DNA of 64,000 nt from Sanguibacter keddieii DSM 10542 (GTDB taxonomy: Bacteria > Actinomycetota > Actinomycetes > Actinomycetales > Cellulomonadaceae), in the NCBI RefSeq assembly GCF_000024925.1, contig NC_013521.1, positions 682,001-746,000 on the forward strand, read 5' to 3'. The position numbers were made by a program, and so were the translations under genes. Shown here in pieces: positions 27,379-35,776 of this stretch (positions are counted from its first letter, which is position 1; each line of letters begins with the position of its first letter). Under the pieces are notes generated by a model. The model did not search any database. It worked only from the letters and a program-made list of their open reading frames with translations, and was not told where the DNA came from.

Positions 27379-29583
27379 TCAGCCAGCGGCGGAGGTCACG
27401 GCGGGCGCACCGAGGGCGAAGTTGTCACGGAAGACGTCGTCGGGGTCGTGGCGCTGCTTGATCTCGCGGAGCCGCTCGAGCGTGGCCGGCGGGTAGGCGT
27501 CGAGCAGGCGCTCGGGCCTCTGGTCGGTCTCGAAGTTCGTGTAGAGCCCGGTGAAGTGCTCGGCCATCGCGTCCCACCGCGCGTCGAGCCGATCGCGGCT
27601 CGCCCCCATGGCGACGAGGCTGAAGCCGGCGTCGCGGTGCGCGTAGGCGGTGGCGTCGGCCGGGACGTCGGCCACGGCCCCGCCGACGGACCGGATCTGG
27701 AAGAAGTAGCTCTGCCCGCTGCGCACCAGCTGGGCCGCCGCGCGCGCCAGGGCCGGGGTGATGTGGTCGGCGAGGGCGGACCGGGTCACCGGCTCGCCCT
27801 GCCCCTGGTGGGGGCCGGGTGCGGGCGCCGCGACGACCTGGTCGTAGCTCGCGAGCCGGACCGACTGCTGGAGCAGCGGGGCGATGCGGGCGAGCGGCTC
27901 CAGCCGGTCGATGATCACGTCGGGCTCGGGGGAGTCGACCACCGCCATGATCTGCGCGACGGGCGGCTGCCCGGGCTGCGGGCGCCCCATGAGGAGGAAG
28001 GCCGTGAGGTCTCGCGGGGCTGCCTCGACGACGGCGCCGTAGGCCTCGAGGAGCTCCGCCGTGTCCGTCGCGTCGAAGACCAGCTGGGCGAAGCCGACGT
28101 CGCCGACCTCGTCGGCCTCGAGCTCGAAGGACGTGACGATGCCGACGGTGTGGCCGGCACCGCGGACGGCCCAGAAGAGGTCGGTGTTCTCGGTGTCGCT
28201 GGCGCGGACGACGCTGCCGTCGGCGAGCACCATCTCCACGGCGCGGACGTGGTCGATGGTCAGCCCGTGCTCGCGGACGAGGTAGCCGATGCCGCCCGAG
28301 GTCGCGAGCCCGCCGACGCCCACACCGCCGTAGTCGCCCGAGCTGATGGCCCACCCGAGCGGCGCGAGCTCGCGCGCGACGGTGCCCCAGCGTGCCCCGG
28401 GGCCCAGCCGCACCCGCCGGGTCGCGTGGTCGAGCACCTCGATGCCGTCCAGGCGCCCGAGGTCGAGGACGATCCCGCCGCGGTTGGTCGACCGGCCGCT
28501 GATGCCGTGACCGCCGCTGCGCACGGCGAGGGGGACGTCGTGCGTGCGGGCGAAGGCGAGCGAGTCGACGACCTCGGGGACCGAGCGCGGGCGCAGCACG
28601 AGGCCGGGAGAGCCGCCACGCATGTAGGTGGACCGCACGTCGCCGTAGCCGACGTCGCCGGGCTCGACGGCGATCTGCACGAGCGTGGGAGGGATCTGGT
28701 CGTAGCGGATGCCGGGGTGGCGTCGGGCACGGACACGGCTCGGCCGGACGAGGGCCGGTGTGGTCCCGTCAGCGGCGCGAGCAGCCTCGACGGCCTCCCT
28801 CAGTGCCGGAGAGACCACGCCTCCGACGTGCTCGACGACAGCGGGGTCGTCCGTCTCGACGACGAGCGTGCTGAACCCGAGCCCGACCACCAGCCCGACG
28901 AGCTGCTCGACGGCGTCGGGCGCGGTCCACCCCGGGTGGTCGCCGTCCGGCTGTGCCGGCAGGACGAGCCGGCGACGGACCTCGCGCGGGTCGCGTCCCG
29001 CTGCCCGGGCTGCGTGGTCGACGGCCTCCGAGGCGGCGGCCAGGTCGGTGGCGGCGAGCTGGTCCCAGCGGACGCTCCACCCGTCACCGAGTCGCCCGGC
29101 GACATCGAGCGTCCCGGTGCTCGTCCCCGCCACCCACACGCCCACCGGGTGCGCGGGCGACGGACCGCGAGGCGCGGCAGGGACGACATGGTGCTCGCCG
29201 CGGTAGGCGAGCGGCCGGTCCTCGCCGGTCGCCCACATGCCGTGCACCACCTCGACGGTCTCGGCGAGGGCTGTCGCGTCGCTCGAGGCGAGCGTGAGGT
29301 CGAGCCGCCCGCCCGTCAGCAGGTCGAGGGAGGCTGCGGCGCGGCCCAGGACGGTCGCAGGACCGGCGGTCGCGTCGAGCCCGGCCGGGGTGACGTCCAG
29401 GCGGGTGGTCTGCCCGGCGACCCAGGCGAGCGCCGTCCAGTCGTCGAGCCCGCCCTCGGGCGAGGCCGGGCTGACGACGAGGTCGAGCCCGGCCTCTTCG
29501 GCGAGCGTCGCGAGGGGGAGGGTCTCCTCGCCTCCGCCCGCGGGGATCTGCAGGCCGACGACGAGCGGGTGTGCGTAGTCCAT
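27379..29583 (-). CDS. Fusion flavoprotein: luciferase-like (LLM) domain plus BBE-type FAD oxidoreductase
   Basis: 734 residues in one uninterrupted frame. Residues 1 to about 290 are a luciferase-like monooxygenase fold (LASDAT, EVVHGMWATGEDRPLAYRG, PVGVWVAGTS). About 310-490 is an FAD-binding PCMH domain with LAVRSGGHGISGRS, whose His is the usual 8-alpha-histidyl FAD attachment, and GGVGVGGLATSGGIGYL. The second covalent Cys of berberine-bridge enzymes is not seen. The C-terminus is a BBE domain (LREIKQRHDPDDVFRDN). ATG 29583 follows GAGAGAAG. The next gene upstream encodes a standalone LLM enzyme, so the two are probably one transcript. The reaction is unknown. Confidence 0.85.
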   Translation of the reverse strand: MDYAHPLVVGLQIPAGGGEETLPLATLAEEAGLDLVVSPASPEGGLDDWTALAWVAGQTTRLDVTPAGLDATAGPATVLGRAAASLDLLTGGRLDLTLASSDATALAETVEVVHGMWATGEDRPLAYRGEHHVVPAAPRGPSPAHPVGVWVAGTSTGTLDVAGRLGDGWSVRWDQLAATDLAAASEAVDHAARAAGRDPREVRRRLVLPAQPDGDHPGWTAPDAVEQLVGLVVGLGFSTLVVETDDPAVVEHVGGVVSPALREAVEAARAADGTTPALVRPSRVRARRHPGIRYDQIPPTLVQIAVEPGDVGYGDVRSTYMRGGSPGLVLRPRSVPEVVDSLAFARTHDVPLAVRSGGHGISGRSTNRGGIVLDLGRLDGIEVLDHATRRVRLGPGARWGTVARELAPLGWAISSGDYGGVGVGGLATSGGIGYLVREHGLTIDHVRAVEMVLADGSVVRASDTENTDLFWAVRGAGHTVGIVTSFELEADEVGDVGFAQLVFDATDTAELLEAYGAVVEAAPRDLTAFLLMGRPQPGQPPVAQIMAVVDSPEPDVIIDRLEPLARIAPLLQQSVRLASYDQVVAAPAPGPHQGQGEPVTRSALADHITPALARAAAQLVRSGQSYFFQIRSVGGAVADVPADATAYAHRDAGFSLVAMGASRDRLDARWDAMAEHFTGLYTNFETDQRPERLLDAYPPATLERLREIKQRHDPDDVFRDNFALGAPAVTSAAG

Positions 29584-29648
29584 GGTCTTCTCTCGTGCGG
29601 TGCGGTGCGGTGCGGTGTGCGGTGGGGGCCGTGGCGGTGCTGCTCGGT

Positions 29649-30548
29649 CTAGCGACCGCGCTCGGCGGCGACGAGCTCGCGCAGCGCCGGCGCGATCTCC
29701 TGCCCCAGGACGGCGATCGCCCGCGCGTCGTCCCCGCCGAGGACGTAGCCGCTGAACCCGTGCTCGAGGGTGAGGGTCGCGAGCTGCTCGACCCACTGCT
29801 CGGGCGGCCCGACGAGCATCTGGTCCGTCGGTGACGTCGTGAGCTGACCGGTGACGTTGAGCAGGCGTCGTACGTCGGAGGGCTGGCGTCCCGCCTTCTC
29901 GGCGGCGCCGTCGATGATCTCGTTCGCGTCGACGAGGTCCTTGATGCTCTTCATGTAGGCGAGGGACGGGAGCCAGCCGTCGGCGGCGCGGCCGGTCAGC
30001 CGCAGGATGCGCGGCTTGTAGGCGCCGAGCCAGATCCCCATGTCGTGGGCGGGGGCGGGCCCGCGCTTGGCGCCGTCGACGCGGTGGTGGGTGCCGTCGA
30101 CGCGCAGCAGCGAGGTGTCGTCGGCGTCCCACACCCCGCGGATGATCTCGACGGCCTCGCCGAGGGCCACGATGCTCTCGCCGGGGGTGAGGCGCTCGCC
30201 GCCCATCGCGACGATGGCGTCCCAGAAGGCACCGGCTCCGAGCCCGAGCTCGATGCGCCCTCCGCTGAGGCGGTCGAGGCTGGCGGCCGCGCGGGCCAGG
30301 ACGGCGGGCGGTCGCAGCGGGAGGTTGATGACGTTGGGGACGAGGCGCAGCGTCGTCGTGCGCGCTGCCAGGAACGACAGGAGCGTCCAGGTGTCGAGGA
30401 ACCCGGGCTGGTAGGGGTGGTCCTGGAAGGTCGCGAGGTCGAGGCCGGCGGCCTCCGAGGCTGCGGTGAGCTCGAGCACGCGGGGGACGTCGGCGTTGGT
30501 GGGGGTGATGAAGGACCCGAAGAGCAGGTCGTGGCCGTAGTCCGTCAT
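29649..30548 (-). CDS. LLM-class flavin-dependent oxidoreductase
   Basis: 299 residues of the bacterial luciferase-like TIM barrel, F420- or FMN-dependent group. Characteristic stretches are SEAAGLDLATFQDHPYQP, TLRLVPNVINLPLRPPAVLARAAASLDRLSGGR (family signature), ELGLGAGAFWDAI and AADGWLPS. Such proteins are monooxygenases or reductases of aldehydes and sulfonates. ATG 30548 has GAGGA with short spacing upstream. It is divergent from a MarR regulator across a short region with inverted repeats, and is likely co-transcribed with the downstream LLM-BBE fusion. Confidence 0.9.
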   Translation of the reverse strand: MTDYGHDLLFGSFITPTNADVPRVLELTAASEAAGLDLATFQDHPYQPGFLDTWTLLSFLAARTTTLRLVPNVINLPLRPPAVLARAAASLDRLSGGRIELGLGAGAFWDAIVAMGGERLTPGESIVALGEAVEIIRGVWDADDTSLLRVDGTHHRVDGAKRGPAPAHDMGIWLGAYKPRILRLTGRAADGWLPSLAYMKSIKDLVDANEIIDGAAEKAGRQPSDVRRLLNVTGQLTTSPTDQMLVGPPEQWVEQLATLTLEHGFSGYVLGGDDARAIAVLGQEIAPALRELVAAERGR

Positions 30549-30578
30549 GTGTCCTCGCTCGGGTCGCCGGTAATCATC

Positions 30579-30618
30579 TGCACAACAGACGATATGGCTC
30601 GCAGAAGAGTTGTGCAAC
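30579..30618. promoter_or_regulatory. Probable MarR operator pair between LLM and marR genes
   Basis: TGCACAAC (30579-30586) and GTTGTGCA (30609-30616) are exact inverted copies 22 bases apart. The right site extends to the perfect decamer palindrome GTTGTGCAAC (30609-30618). They lie between the two divergent starts. Confidence 0.65.
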
Positions 30619-30645
30619 CACTTGTGCGCTCGTAGGCTTCAGGGC

Positions 30646-31155
30646 ATGGACATCGCTGCGCCTCCTGTTGCGCCGACCGACGCCGACCAGAGCCTCGGCT
30701 GGCCCCTCGGTGTCCTGCTCCGCGGCTACGAGGCCGTCGTCGGCACCGAGCTCGACGGACTGCCGCACCGCCACCGTGGGTACCAGGTGCTGCGCGAGGT
30801 CGTCCACGGAGACCAGCCCAGCCAGCTCGCACTCGCGGGCCACCTCGGCATCGACCGCACCGTGATGACCTACCTCATCGACGACCTCGTCGCCGAGGGC
30901 CTCGTCGAGCGTCAGCCCAACCCGGCCGACCGCAGGCAGCGCAAGGTCGTCGCGACCGAGCTCGGCCACACCCGGCTCGCCGAGACCTGCACCCGCGTGT
31001 CAGCAGCCGAGGACCGCGTCCTCGCCGCCCTCGACCCGGCCGAGCGCTCGGCCTTCCGCGACATGCTCCAGCGCGTCGCCACCTCCGTCCAGGACGTCGA
31101 CGCCGAGACCGACCCCTGCGTCGTCGCGTCGGAGGTGCTCGGGGGCCGCTCCTAG
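30646..31155 (+). CDS. MarR-family transcriptional regulator
   Basis: 169 residues. The winged HTH is QLALAGHLGIDRTVMTYLIDDLVAEGLVERQPNPADRRQRKVVAT, with the DRR wing typical of MarR. No N-terminal OhrR-type reactive Cys is present. It is divergent from the flavin oxidoreductase operon and the intergenic TGCACAAC sites suggest it controls that operon and itself. ATG 30646 has only a weak ribosome binding site. It converges with the downstream sugar-permease gene. Confidence 0.9.
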   Translation: MDIAAPPVAPTDADQSLGWPLGVLLRGYEAVVGTELDGLPHRHRGYQVLREVVHGDQPSQLALAGHLGIDRTVMTYLIDDLVAEGLVERQPNPADRRQRKVVATELGHTRLAETCTRVSAAEDRVLAALDPAERSAFRDMLQRVATSVQDVDAETDPCVVASEVLGGRS

Positions 31156-31195
31156 CCCAGGACCGCTCGCCCCAGACCGGCGGCCGACTGGCGCG

Positions 31196-32092
31196 TCACT
31201 CCTTCACCGCGCCCGCCGACGAGTTCATGATCTTGCGCTGGAACACGAAGAACAGGACCGCCACCGGGATGGTCATGACCGTCGCGGCGGCCAGCTTGAT
31301 GGGGAACTGCGAGCCGGCGCTCAGCGCGCCGGACGCCAGCTGCGCCACGCCCTTGGTGAGCGTGAAGAGCTCGGGGGACTGCGTCGCGACGATCATGTGC
31401 GACAGCTCGTTCCACGAGCCCTGGAACGACAGGATGAAGATGGTGACGACCGCCGGGCGGGCCATCGGCAGCACCACCGACCAGAACCGTCGGAACACCC
31501 CGGCTCCGTCGATGCGTGCCGCCTCCTCGACGGAGGTGGGGATCGACTCGAAGAAGTTCTTCATGATGAAGATCCCGGCGGCGTCGGCGAGCAGCGGGAT
31601 GATCATGCCCGCGTAGCTGTCGTAGATGCCCAGCTGGTTGATCACGAGGAACCGCGGGATGAGCAGCACCACGGAGGGCACGGACATCACCGCGACGAGG
31701 CCGGCGAACACGAGGGCACGCCCGCGGAACCGCAGCCGCGACAGCGCATAGCCGGCGAGGGCGCTGAAGAACACGCGCCCGGTGGTCACCACGACGGTGA
31801 CGATCGCGGAGTTCTTGAACCACGTCGGGAAGTCGGCCTCGAACAGCCGCTCGTAGGCCGCCGTCGTGAAGGTCTGCGGGATCAGGCTGATCGGGTTCGC
31901 GGCCGCGTCGGCGTTGTCCTTGAAGGAGTTCGCGATCGACAGCAGGAACGGGTAGACGTAGATCACGGCGAGGACCGCCAGGCCTACGTATACCGCGATG
32001 GTCCCGGCGCGGCGGCGGCCCGCCGACCGGTCGTAGGCGCGCTCGTGGCTGGTCCGGGCGTCGCCTGTCGGCCGCTCGAGTGTCGTGGTCAT
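31196..32092 (-). CDS. Sugar ABC transporter permease, MalG type
   Basis: 298 residues with six membrane helices starting at AVYVGLAVLAVIYVYPFLL. The EAA loop is EEAARIDGAGVFRRFWSVVLPMARPA, the coupling site for the ATPase. This is a CUT1 carbohydrate transporter inner-membrane protein. The start ATG 32092 overlaps the stop of the other permease by four bases. Last gene of the LacI-SBP-permease-permease operon. No ATPase gene is present, so a shared MsiK-like ATPase elsewhere is expected. Confidence 0.93.
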   Translation of the reverse strand: MTTTLERPTGDARTSHERAYDRSAGRRRAGTIAVYVGLAVLAVIYVYPFLLSIANSFKDNADAAANPISLIPQTFTTAAYERLFEADFPTWFKNSAIVTVVVTTGRVFFSALAGYALSRLRFRGRALVFAGLVAVMSVPSVVLLIPRFLVINQLGIYDSYAGMIIPLLADAAGIFIMKNFFESIPTSVEEAARIDGAGVFRRFWSVVLPMARPAVVTIFILSFQGSWNELSHMIVATQSPELFTLTKGVAQLASGALSAGSQFPIKLAAATVMTIPVAVLFFVFQRKIMNSSAGAVKE

Positions 32093-33195
32093 CGCTCGTC
32101 CTTCCCGTCGGGGTAGAACCTGCGGCGCCGCGGCACGGCCGTGCGCTCGCGAAGCAGGATCCGCTGGACGATGGTCATCGTCACGATGATCGCGAAGAGC
32201 ACGAAGGCGATCGCGGCACCGCGGCCCCACTGGTTGTTCTGGAACGACGACGTGTACGACAGGTACGCCGGCGTCAGCGTGGTCTTGGCCGGTCCGCCCT
32301 GCGTCCCGACGTAGATCTGGTCGAACACCTGCCACGTGCCGATGAGACCCAGCGTCAGGACCGTGAAGGTGGTGGGCTTGAGCATGGGGAGCGTGATGCT
32401 CCGGAACCGCTGCCAGCCGTTCGCGCCGTCCATGATCCCGGCCTCCTCGATCTCGCCCTGGATGTTCTGCAGGGCCGAGACGTAGAGCAGCATGAAGGTC
32501 CCCGACGTGGTGAACACCGCCATGATGATGAATACGCTCATCGCGGGGCTGGGGCCGGACAGCCAGTCCCACCAGCTGTTGCCGAGCAGCCCGTGCTCCG
32601 CGAGGGCCGCGGGTGGCGTGTCGACGCCGAGGCCGCGCAGCGCGACGTGGATGATCCCGCCGGGGTCGGAGAACCAGCTGGGCCCGTTGACCCCCAGCCA
32701 CGAGAGCGCCTTGTTGACGGCTCCCGTGGTCGAGAACAGGAAGAGGAAGATCACCGTGATGGCGACCGAGCTCGTCACGGACGGGAAGTAGAAGGCGGTG
32801 CGGAAGAACCCGCGCCCGCGCAGGATCCGCCGGTTGACCATCACGGCGAGGAACAGCGACACGGCGGTCTGCAGCGGAATGACGAACAGCACGTAGTAGC
32901 CGTTGTTGCGCAGCGCCCGTCCGAAGTCGGACTGGGCGAGCCCGGGCTCGGACAGCAGCGCGCTGTAGTTGTCGGTCCCGACAAAGCTCACGTCGGAGGA
33001 GAACGGGCTCCCGCGACCCGACCAGTCGGACACCGACACCCACGCGGCCATGAGGACGGGGACGACGAGGAACAGCCCGAGCAGCACCAGCATCGGGGAG
33101 ATGAACAGCCAGCCCGCCGCGGCCTCGCGGCCGTGGGTGCGGCTCTTCCGGGGGCGTGGCGTCCGGGTCTGCGGACGGTCCTGCGTCGTGGTCAT
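32089..33195 (-). CDS. Sugar ABC transporter permease, MalF type
   Basis: 368 residues. Membrane segments start with AGWLFISPMLVLLGLFLVV. The EAA loop is EIEEAGIMDGANGWQRFRSITLPMLKP. It has a longer-than-usual periplasmic loop (GLGVDTPPAALAEHG) and partners the MalG-type permease that overlaps its 3' end. It follows the binding-protein gene by 86 bases. The sugar transported is not known; the divergent debranching-type enzyme suggests a gluco-oligosaccharide. Confidence 0.93.
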   Translation of the reverse strand: MTTTQDRPQTRTPRPRKSRTHGREAAAGWLFISPMLVLLGLFLVVPVLMAAWVSVSDWSGRGSPFSSDVSFVGTDNYSALLSEPGLAQSDFGRALRNNGYYVLFVIPLQTAVSLFLAVMVNRRILRGRGFFRTAFYFPSVTSSVAITVIFLFLFSTTGAVNKALSWLGVNGPSWFSDPGGIIHVALRGLGVDTPPAALAEHGLLGNSWWDWLSGPSPAMSVFIIMAVFTTSGTFMLLYVSALQNIQGEIEEAGIMDGANGWQRFRSITLPMLKPTTFTVLTLGLIGTWQVFDQIYVGTQGGPAKTTLTPAYLSYTSSFQNNQWGRGAAIAFVLFAIIVTMTIVQRILLRERTAVPRRRRFYPDGKDER

Positions 33196-33281
33196 CGCTG
33201 TCTCGTCTCGTCGTCGAGCTGAGGGGGACGTGCGCCGCCCCGCAGGGGGGGCAGGGCGGCGCACGGGGGAGGAAGAGCAGG

Positions 33282-34511
33282 TCAGGGGACGATCGCCTCG
33301 AGGTTCTGCTGCGTCGAGTCGAGGATGGTCTGCGGGTCGCCGCTGCTCAGCGCCTGCAGCTGCGCATTGAGGTCCTCGACGACGTCCGAGATGCCCACGA
33401 CGCTCGGGATGGACCGCGCGTAGTCCGCGCCCTCGAGGAACGGCGCGAGGTCGGGGTTGTCGGTCTTCCAGGTGTCGGCCGCCGAGAGCACCGCGGGCAT
33501 GACCCCGAAGGCCTCCGAGAAGCCGAGCTGCTGCTCGGGCTGCGTGAGGTACTCGACCAGCGCGGTCGCGTCGTCCTTGGACGGGGAGTCCGCGGCGACG
33601 CCCCACCCTCCGTTGAACTGGATGGTGCCCTTGCCCGCGGGACCGGCCGGGAGCTCGGCGACGGTGTAGGCGACGTCCGGGTAGTCGTTGGTCAGGGCCC
33701 CGGTGATCCAGTTGCCCTCGATGGTCATCGCCGCGGCACCGGTCCCGAAGGCCTCGCCGCCCCAGCCCGCACCGACGTCGGTCGCGTACTTGAGCGACCC
33801 GGCAGCCATGAGGTCCTTGACGTAGGTGAGGGCCTCGACGTTCTCGGGCGAGTCGGCCGCCGGCGTCCCGTCCTCGTCGACCAGCCAGCCGCCGTTCTGG
33901 GCGAAGAACGCCCCGACCCGCGCGAACTCCGGGCTGATCGCCAGGCCGACCGTCGTGTCGGTGGTCAGCGCGGCGGCGACGGTCTCGAGCTCGTCCCAGG
34001 TCGTCGGGACGTCGGCGTCGGTCAGGCCGGCCGCCGCCCACAGGTCGGTGTTGATGATGAGCGCCAGCGTCGAGAAGTCCTTGGGCGCGGCGTACACCTC
34101 GGAGTCGTAGGTGAACGAGTCCAGGACGTTCGGGTAGAAGTCGTCGACGTTCGCCAGGCCGTCGACGTAGGCGTCGAGAGAGCCGTTCGAGGCGTACGTC
34201 GCCACGGTGTCGTTGGTGAGGTAGAAGACGTCGGCCGGGCTGCCTCCCGCGAAGCCCTGCGACAGCTGCTGGCTGAGGTCGGACGCGACGTTGACCGTCG
34301 CGTCCACCCCGGACTCGGCCGACCACGCGTCGACGGCGGCCGTGACCGCGGCGGTCTCGGCGTCGCCCGAGGACCCGATGAGGACGGAGATCGAGCGGCC
34401 TGCGGCGTCCTCGGTCGAGGTGTCGTCGTCGAACCCCGACCCTCCGCAGGCGGTCAGGGTGAGGGCTCCGACGGCGGTCATTGCCGTGGCGAGCCGTGTC
34501 GTGGTGCGCAT
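33282..34511 (-). CDS. Extracellular sugar-binding lipoprotein (CUT1, family 1)
   Basis: 409 residues. The lipoprotein signal has lipobox LTACGG (Cys22). The family 1 solute-binding fold shows SPADVFYLTNDTVATYASNGSL, YAAPKDFSTLALIINTDLW, PTTWDEL, GAAAMTIEGNWITGAL and FNGGWGVAADSPSKDDATALVEYL. It delivers a sugar to the two permeases downstream. ATG 34511 has AGGAG at 7-base spacing. It is 41 bases after the LacI gene in the same operon. Confidence 0.95.
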   Translation of the reverse strand: MRTTTRLATAMTAVGALTLTACGGSGFDDDTSTEDAAGRSISVLIGSSGDAETAAVTAAVDAWSAESGVDATVNVASDLSQQLSQGFAGGSPADVFYLTNDTVATYASNGSLDAYVDGLANVDDFYPNVLDSFTYDSEVYAAPKDFSTLALIINTDLWAAAGLTDADVPTTWDELETVAAALTTDTTVGLAISPEFARVGAFFAQNGGWLVDEDGTPAADSPENVEALTYVKDLMAAGSLKYATDVGAGWGGEAFGTGAAAMTIEGNWITGALTNDYPDVAYTVAELPAGPAGKGTIQFNGGWGVAADSPSKDDATALVEYLTQPEQQLGFSEAFGVMPAVLSAADTWKTDNPDLAPFLEGADYARSIPSVVGISDVVEDLNAQLQALSSGDPQTILDSTQQNLEAIVP

Positions 34512-34552
34512 CAGGGTTCTCCTTTGATCCGAGCTGGCAGGGGAGGGGAGGG

Positions 34553-35608
34553 CTACCGGAGCGGCCCGGGGGTCGAGGACCTGCGGACCACGAGCCGTGG
34601 GTGCAGGAGGGCGGGGGTGGCAGGAGCCTGCCCGCCGGCGAGCTGCGCGACGAGACGCTCGAGGGTGGCCTCGGCGACGTCGACGAGAGGCTGGGCGATC
34701 GAGCTGAGCCCCACGGCAGCCGCGACCGGGGTGTCGTCGAAGCCGACCACCGCCAGCGGTACGCCGTGCGCCCGGGACGCCTCGAGGGCGCCGAGGGCGA
34801 GCGAGTCCGACGCGCAGACCAGAGCCGTCGGCGGGTCGTCGAGCCGGAGCAGCTGCTCGACGACCTGGGCGCCCTCGGCGACACCGTCGGGCGTCTGGTG
34901 GTCCAGGTCTGAGCAGTCGGCGGCAGGTCCAGCGTCGGCGCTCGCGGCCTCGAGAGCGGTGCGCCAGCCGAGGCGGCGCTCGTCCCCGGTGCCCGAGCCG
35001 ACGGGCCACCCGGCGAAGGCGACGCGTCGGTGGCCGGCCTCGAGCAGGTGCTCGGTGGCGGCGCGGGTCCCGGCGCAGCCGTCGACGTCGACCCAGGCGT
35101 GCGAGGGGTCGTCGTGGGCTCCGTCGGTGGTCCACGGGCGTCCGAAGGTGACGAAGGGGATGTCGCGCTCGGTCAACCACGCGGTCCGCGCGTCGCCGTG
35201 GTGCGTGCCGGTGAGGACGAAGGCGTCGATGTCGGTGGTGTCGAGCAGCTCGCGGTACCGCGCGATCTCGCCGGTGTCGTCGTCGGCGGTGAAGAGCACC
35301 ACCCGGTAGCCGCGGTCCTGGGCCCCCTCGGTGAGGGCGTGCAGGAACCGGTCGAGGACGGCGCCGTTGATGCCGTCGGTGACGGGCTCGAGGCGCAGGC
35401 CGATGACGTTGGAGCGACGGGTGCGCAGCTGACGCGCCGCGAGGTGAGGCCGGTAGCCGACCTCGTCGAGCACGGCGCGGACGCGGGCGAGGGTCTGCGC
35501 CTGGACGCGGGCCGGCTCGTTGAGGACGTTGGAGACCGTCTGGCGGGAGACGCCGGCGAGGGCCGCGACCGAGGCCAGGGTGGGGCGGGCACCGTCGGTC
35601 CTGGCCAT
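34553..35608 (-). CDS. LacI-family regulator of the sugar ABC operon
   Basis: 351 residues. The HTH is TLASVAALAGVSRQTVSNVLNEPARV with the hinge helix HLAARQLRTRRSN, and a periplasmic-binding-protein-like sensor domain follows. First gene of the operon that includes a sugar-binding protein and two permeases, and divergent from a glycosidase gene. The 168-base gap holds two TTGAACGATCAA-type operators spaced 33 bp, three helical turns. ATG 35608 has AAGGAG at 7-8-base spacing. The inducing sugar is unknown. Confidence 0.95.
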   Translation of the reverse strand: MARTDGARPTLASVAALAGVSRQTVSNVLNEPARVQAQTLARVRAVLDEVGYRPHLAARQLRTRRSNVIGLRLEPVTDGINGAVLDRFLHALTEGAQDRGYRVVLFTADDDTGEIARYRELLDTTDIDAFVLTGTHHGDARTAWLTERDIPFVTFGRPWTTDGAHDDPSHAWVDVDGCAGTRAATEHLLEAGHRRVAFAGWPVGSGTGDERRLGWRTALEAASADAGPAADCSDLDHQTPDGVAEGAQVVEQLLRLDDPPTALVCASDSLALGALEASRAHGVPLAVVGFDDTPVAAAVGLSSIAQPLVDVAEATLERLVAQLAGGQAPATPALLHPRLVVRRSSTPGPLR

Positions 35609-35649
35609 GGGGTCGCTCCTTCGCGATCGGTGAGGTCTCTTGGCCCGGT

Positions 35650-35694
35650 TGGATCGATCAACTACGCTCGGCCGAGGTGGTGTTGAACGATCAA
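35650..35694. promoter_or_regulatory. Paired LacI operators, centres 33 bp apart
   Basis: TGGATCGATCAA (35650-35661) and TTGAACGATCAA (35683-35694) share the half CGATCAA and a central CG. Spacing of about three helical turns would allow cooperative binding between the divergent LacI operon and glycosidase gene. Confidence 0.65.
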
Positions 35695-35776
35695 ATCGGG
35701 ATGCGCCCAGAATGAACGCCCGTTGCCGCCCTGTCAAGACCGACGACCTGACGGCCCACCCGTCTGGAGGACACCG

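Noticed and set aside
29595-29617. Short TGCGG repeat upstream of the LLM-BBE fusion as a phase-variation tract
   Set aside because: Only about four units and located outside the coding region and ribosome binding site, so no effect can be argued.
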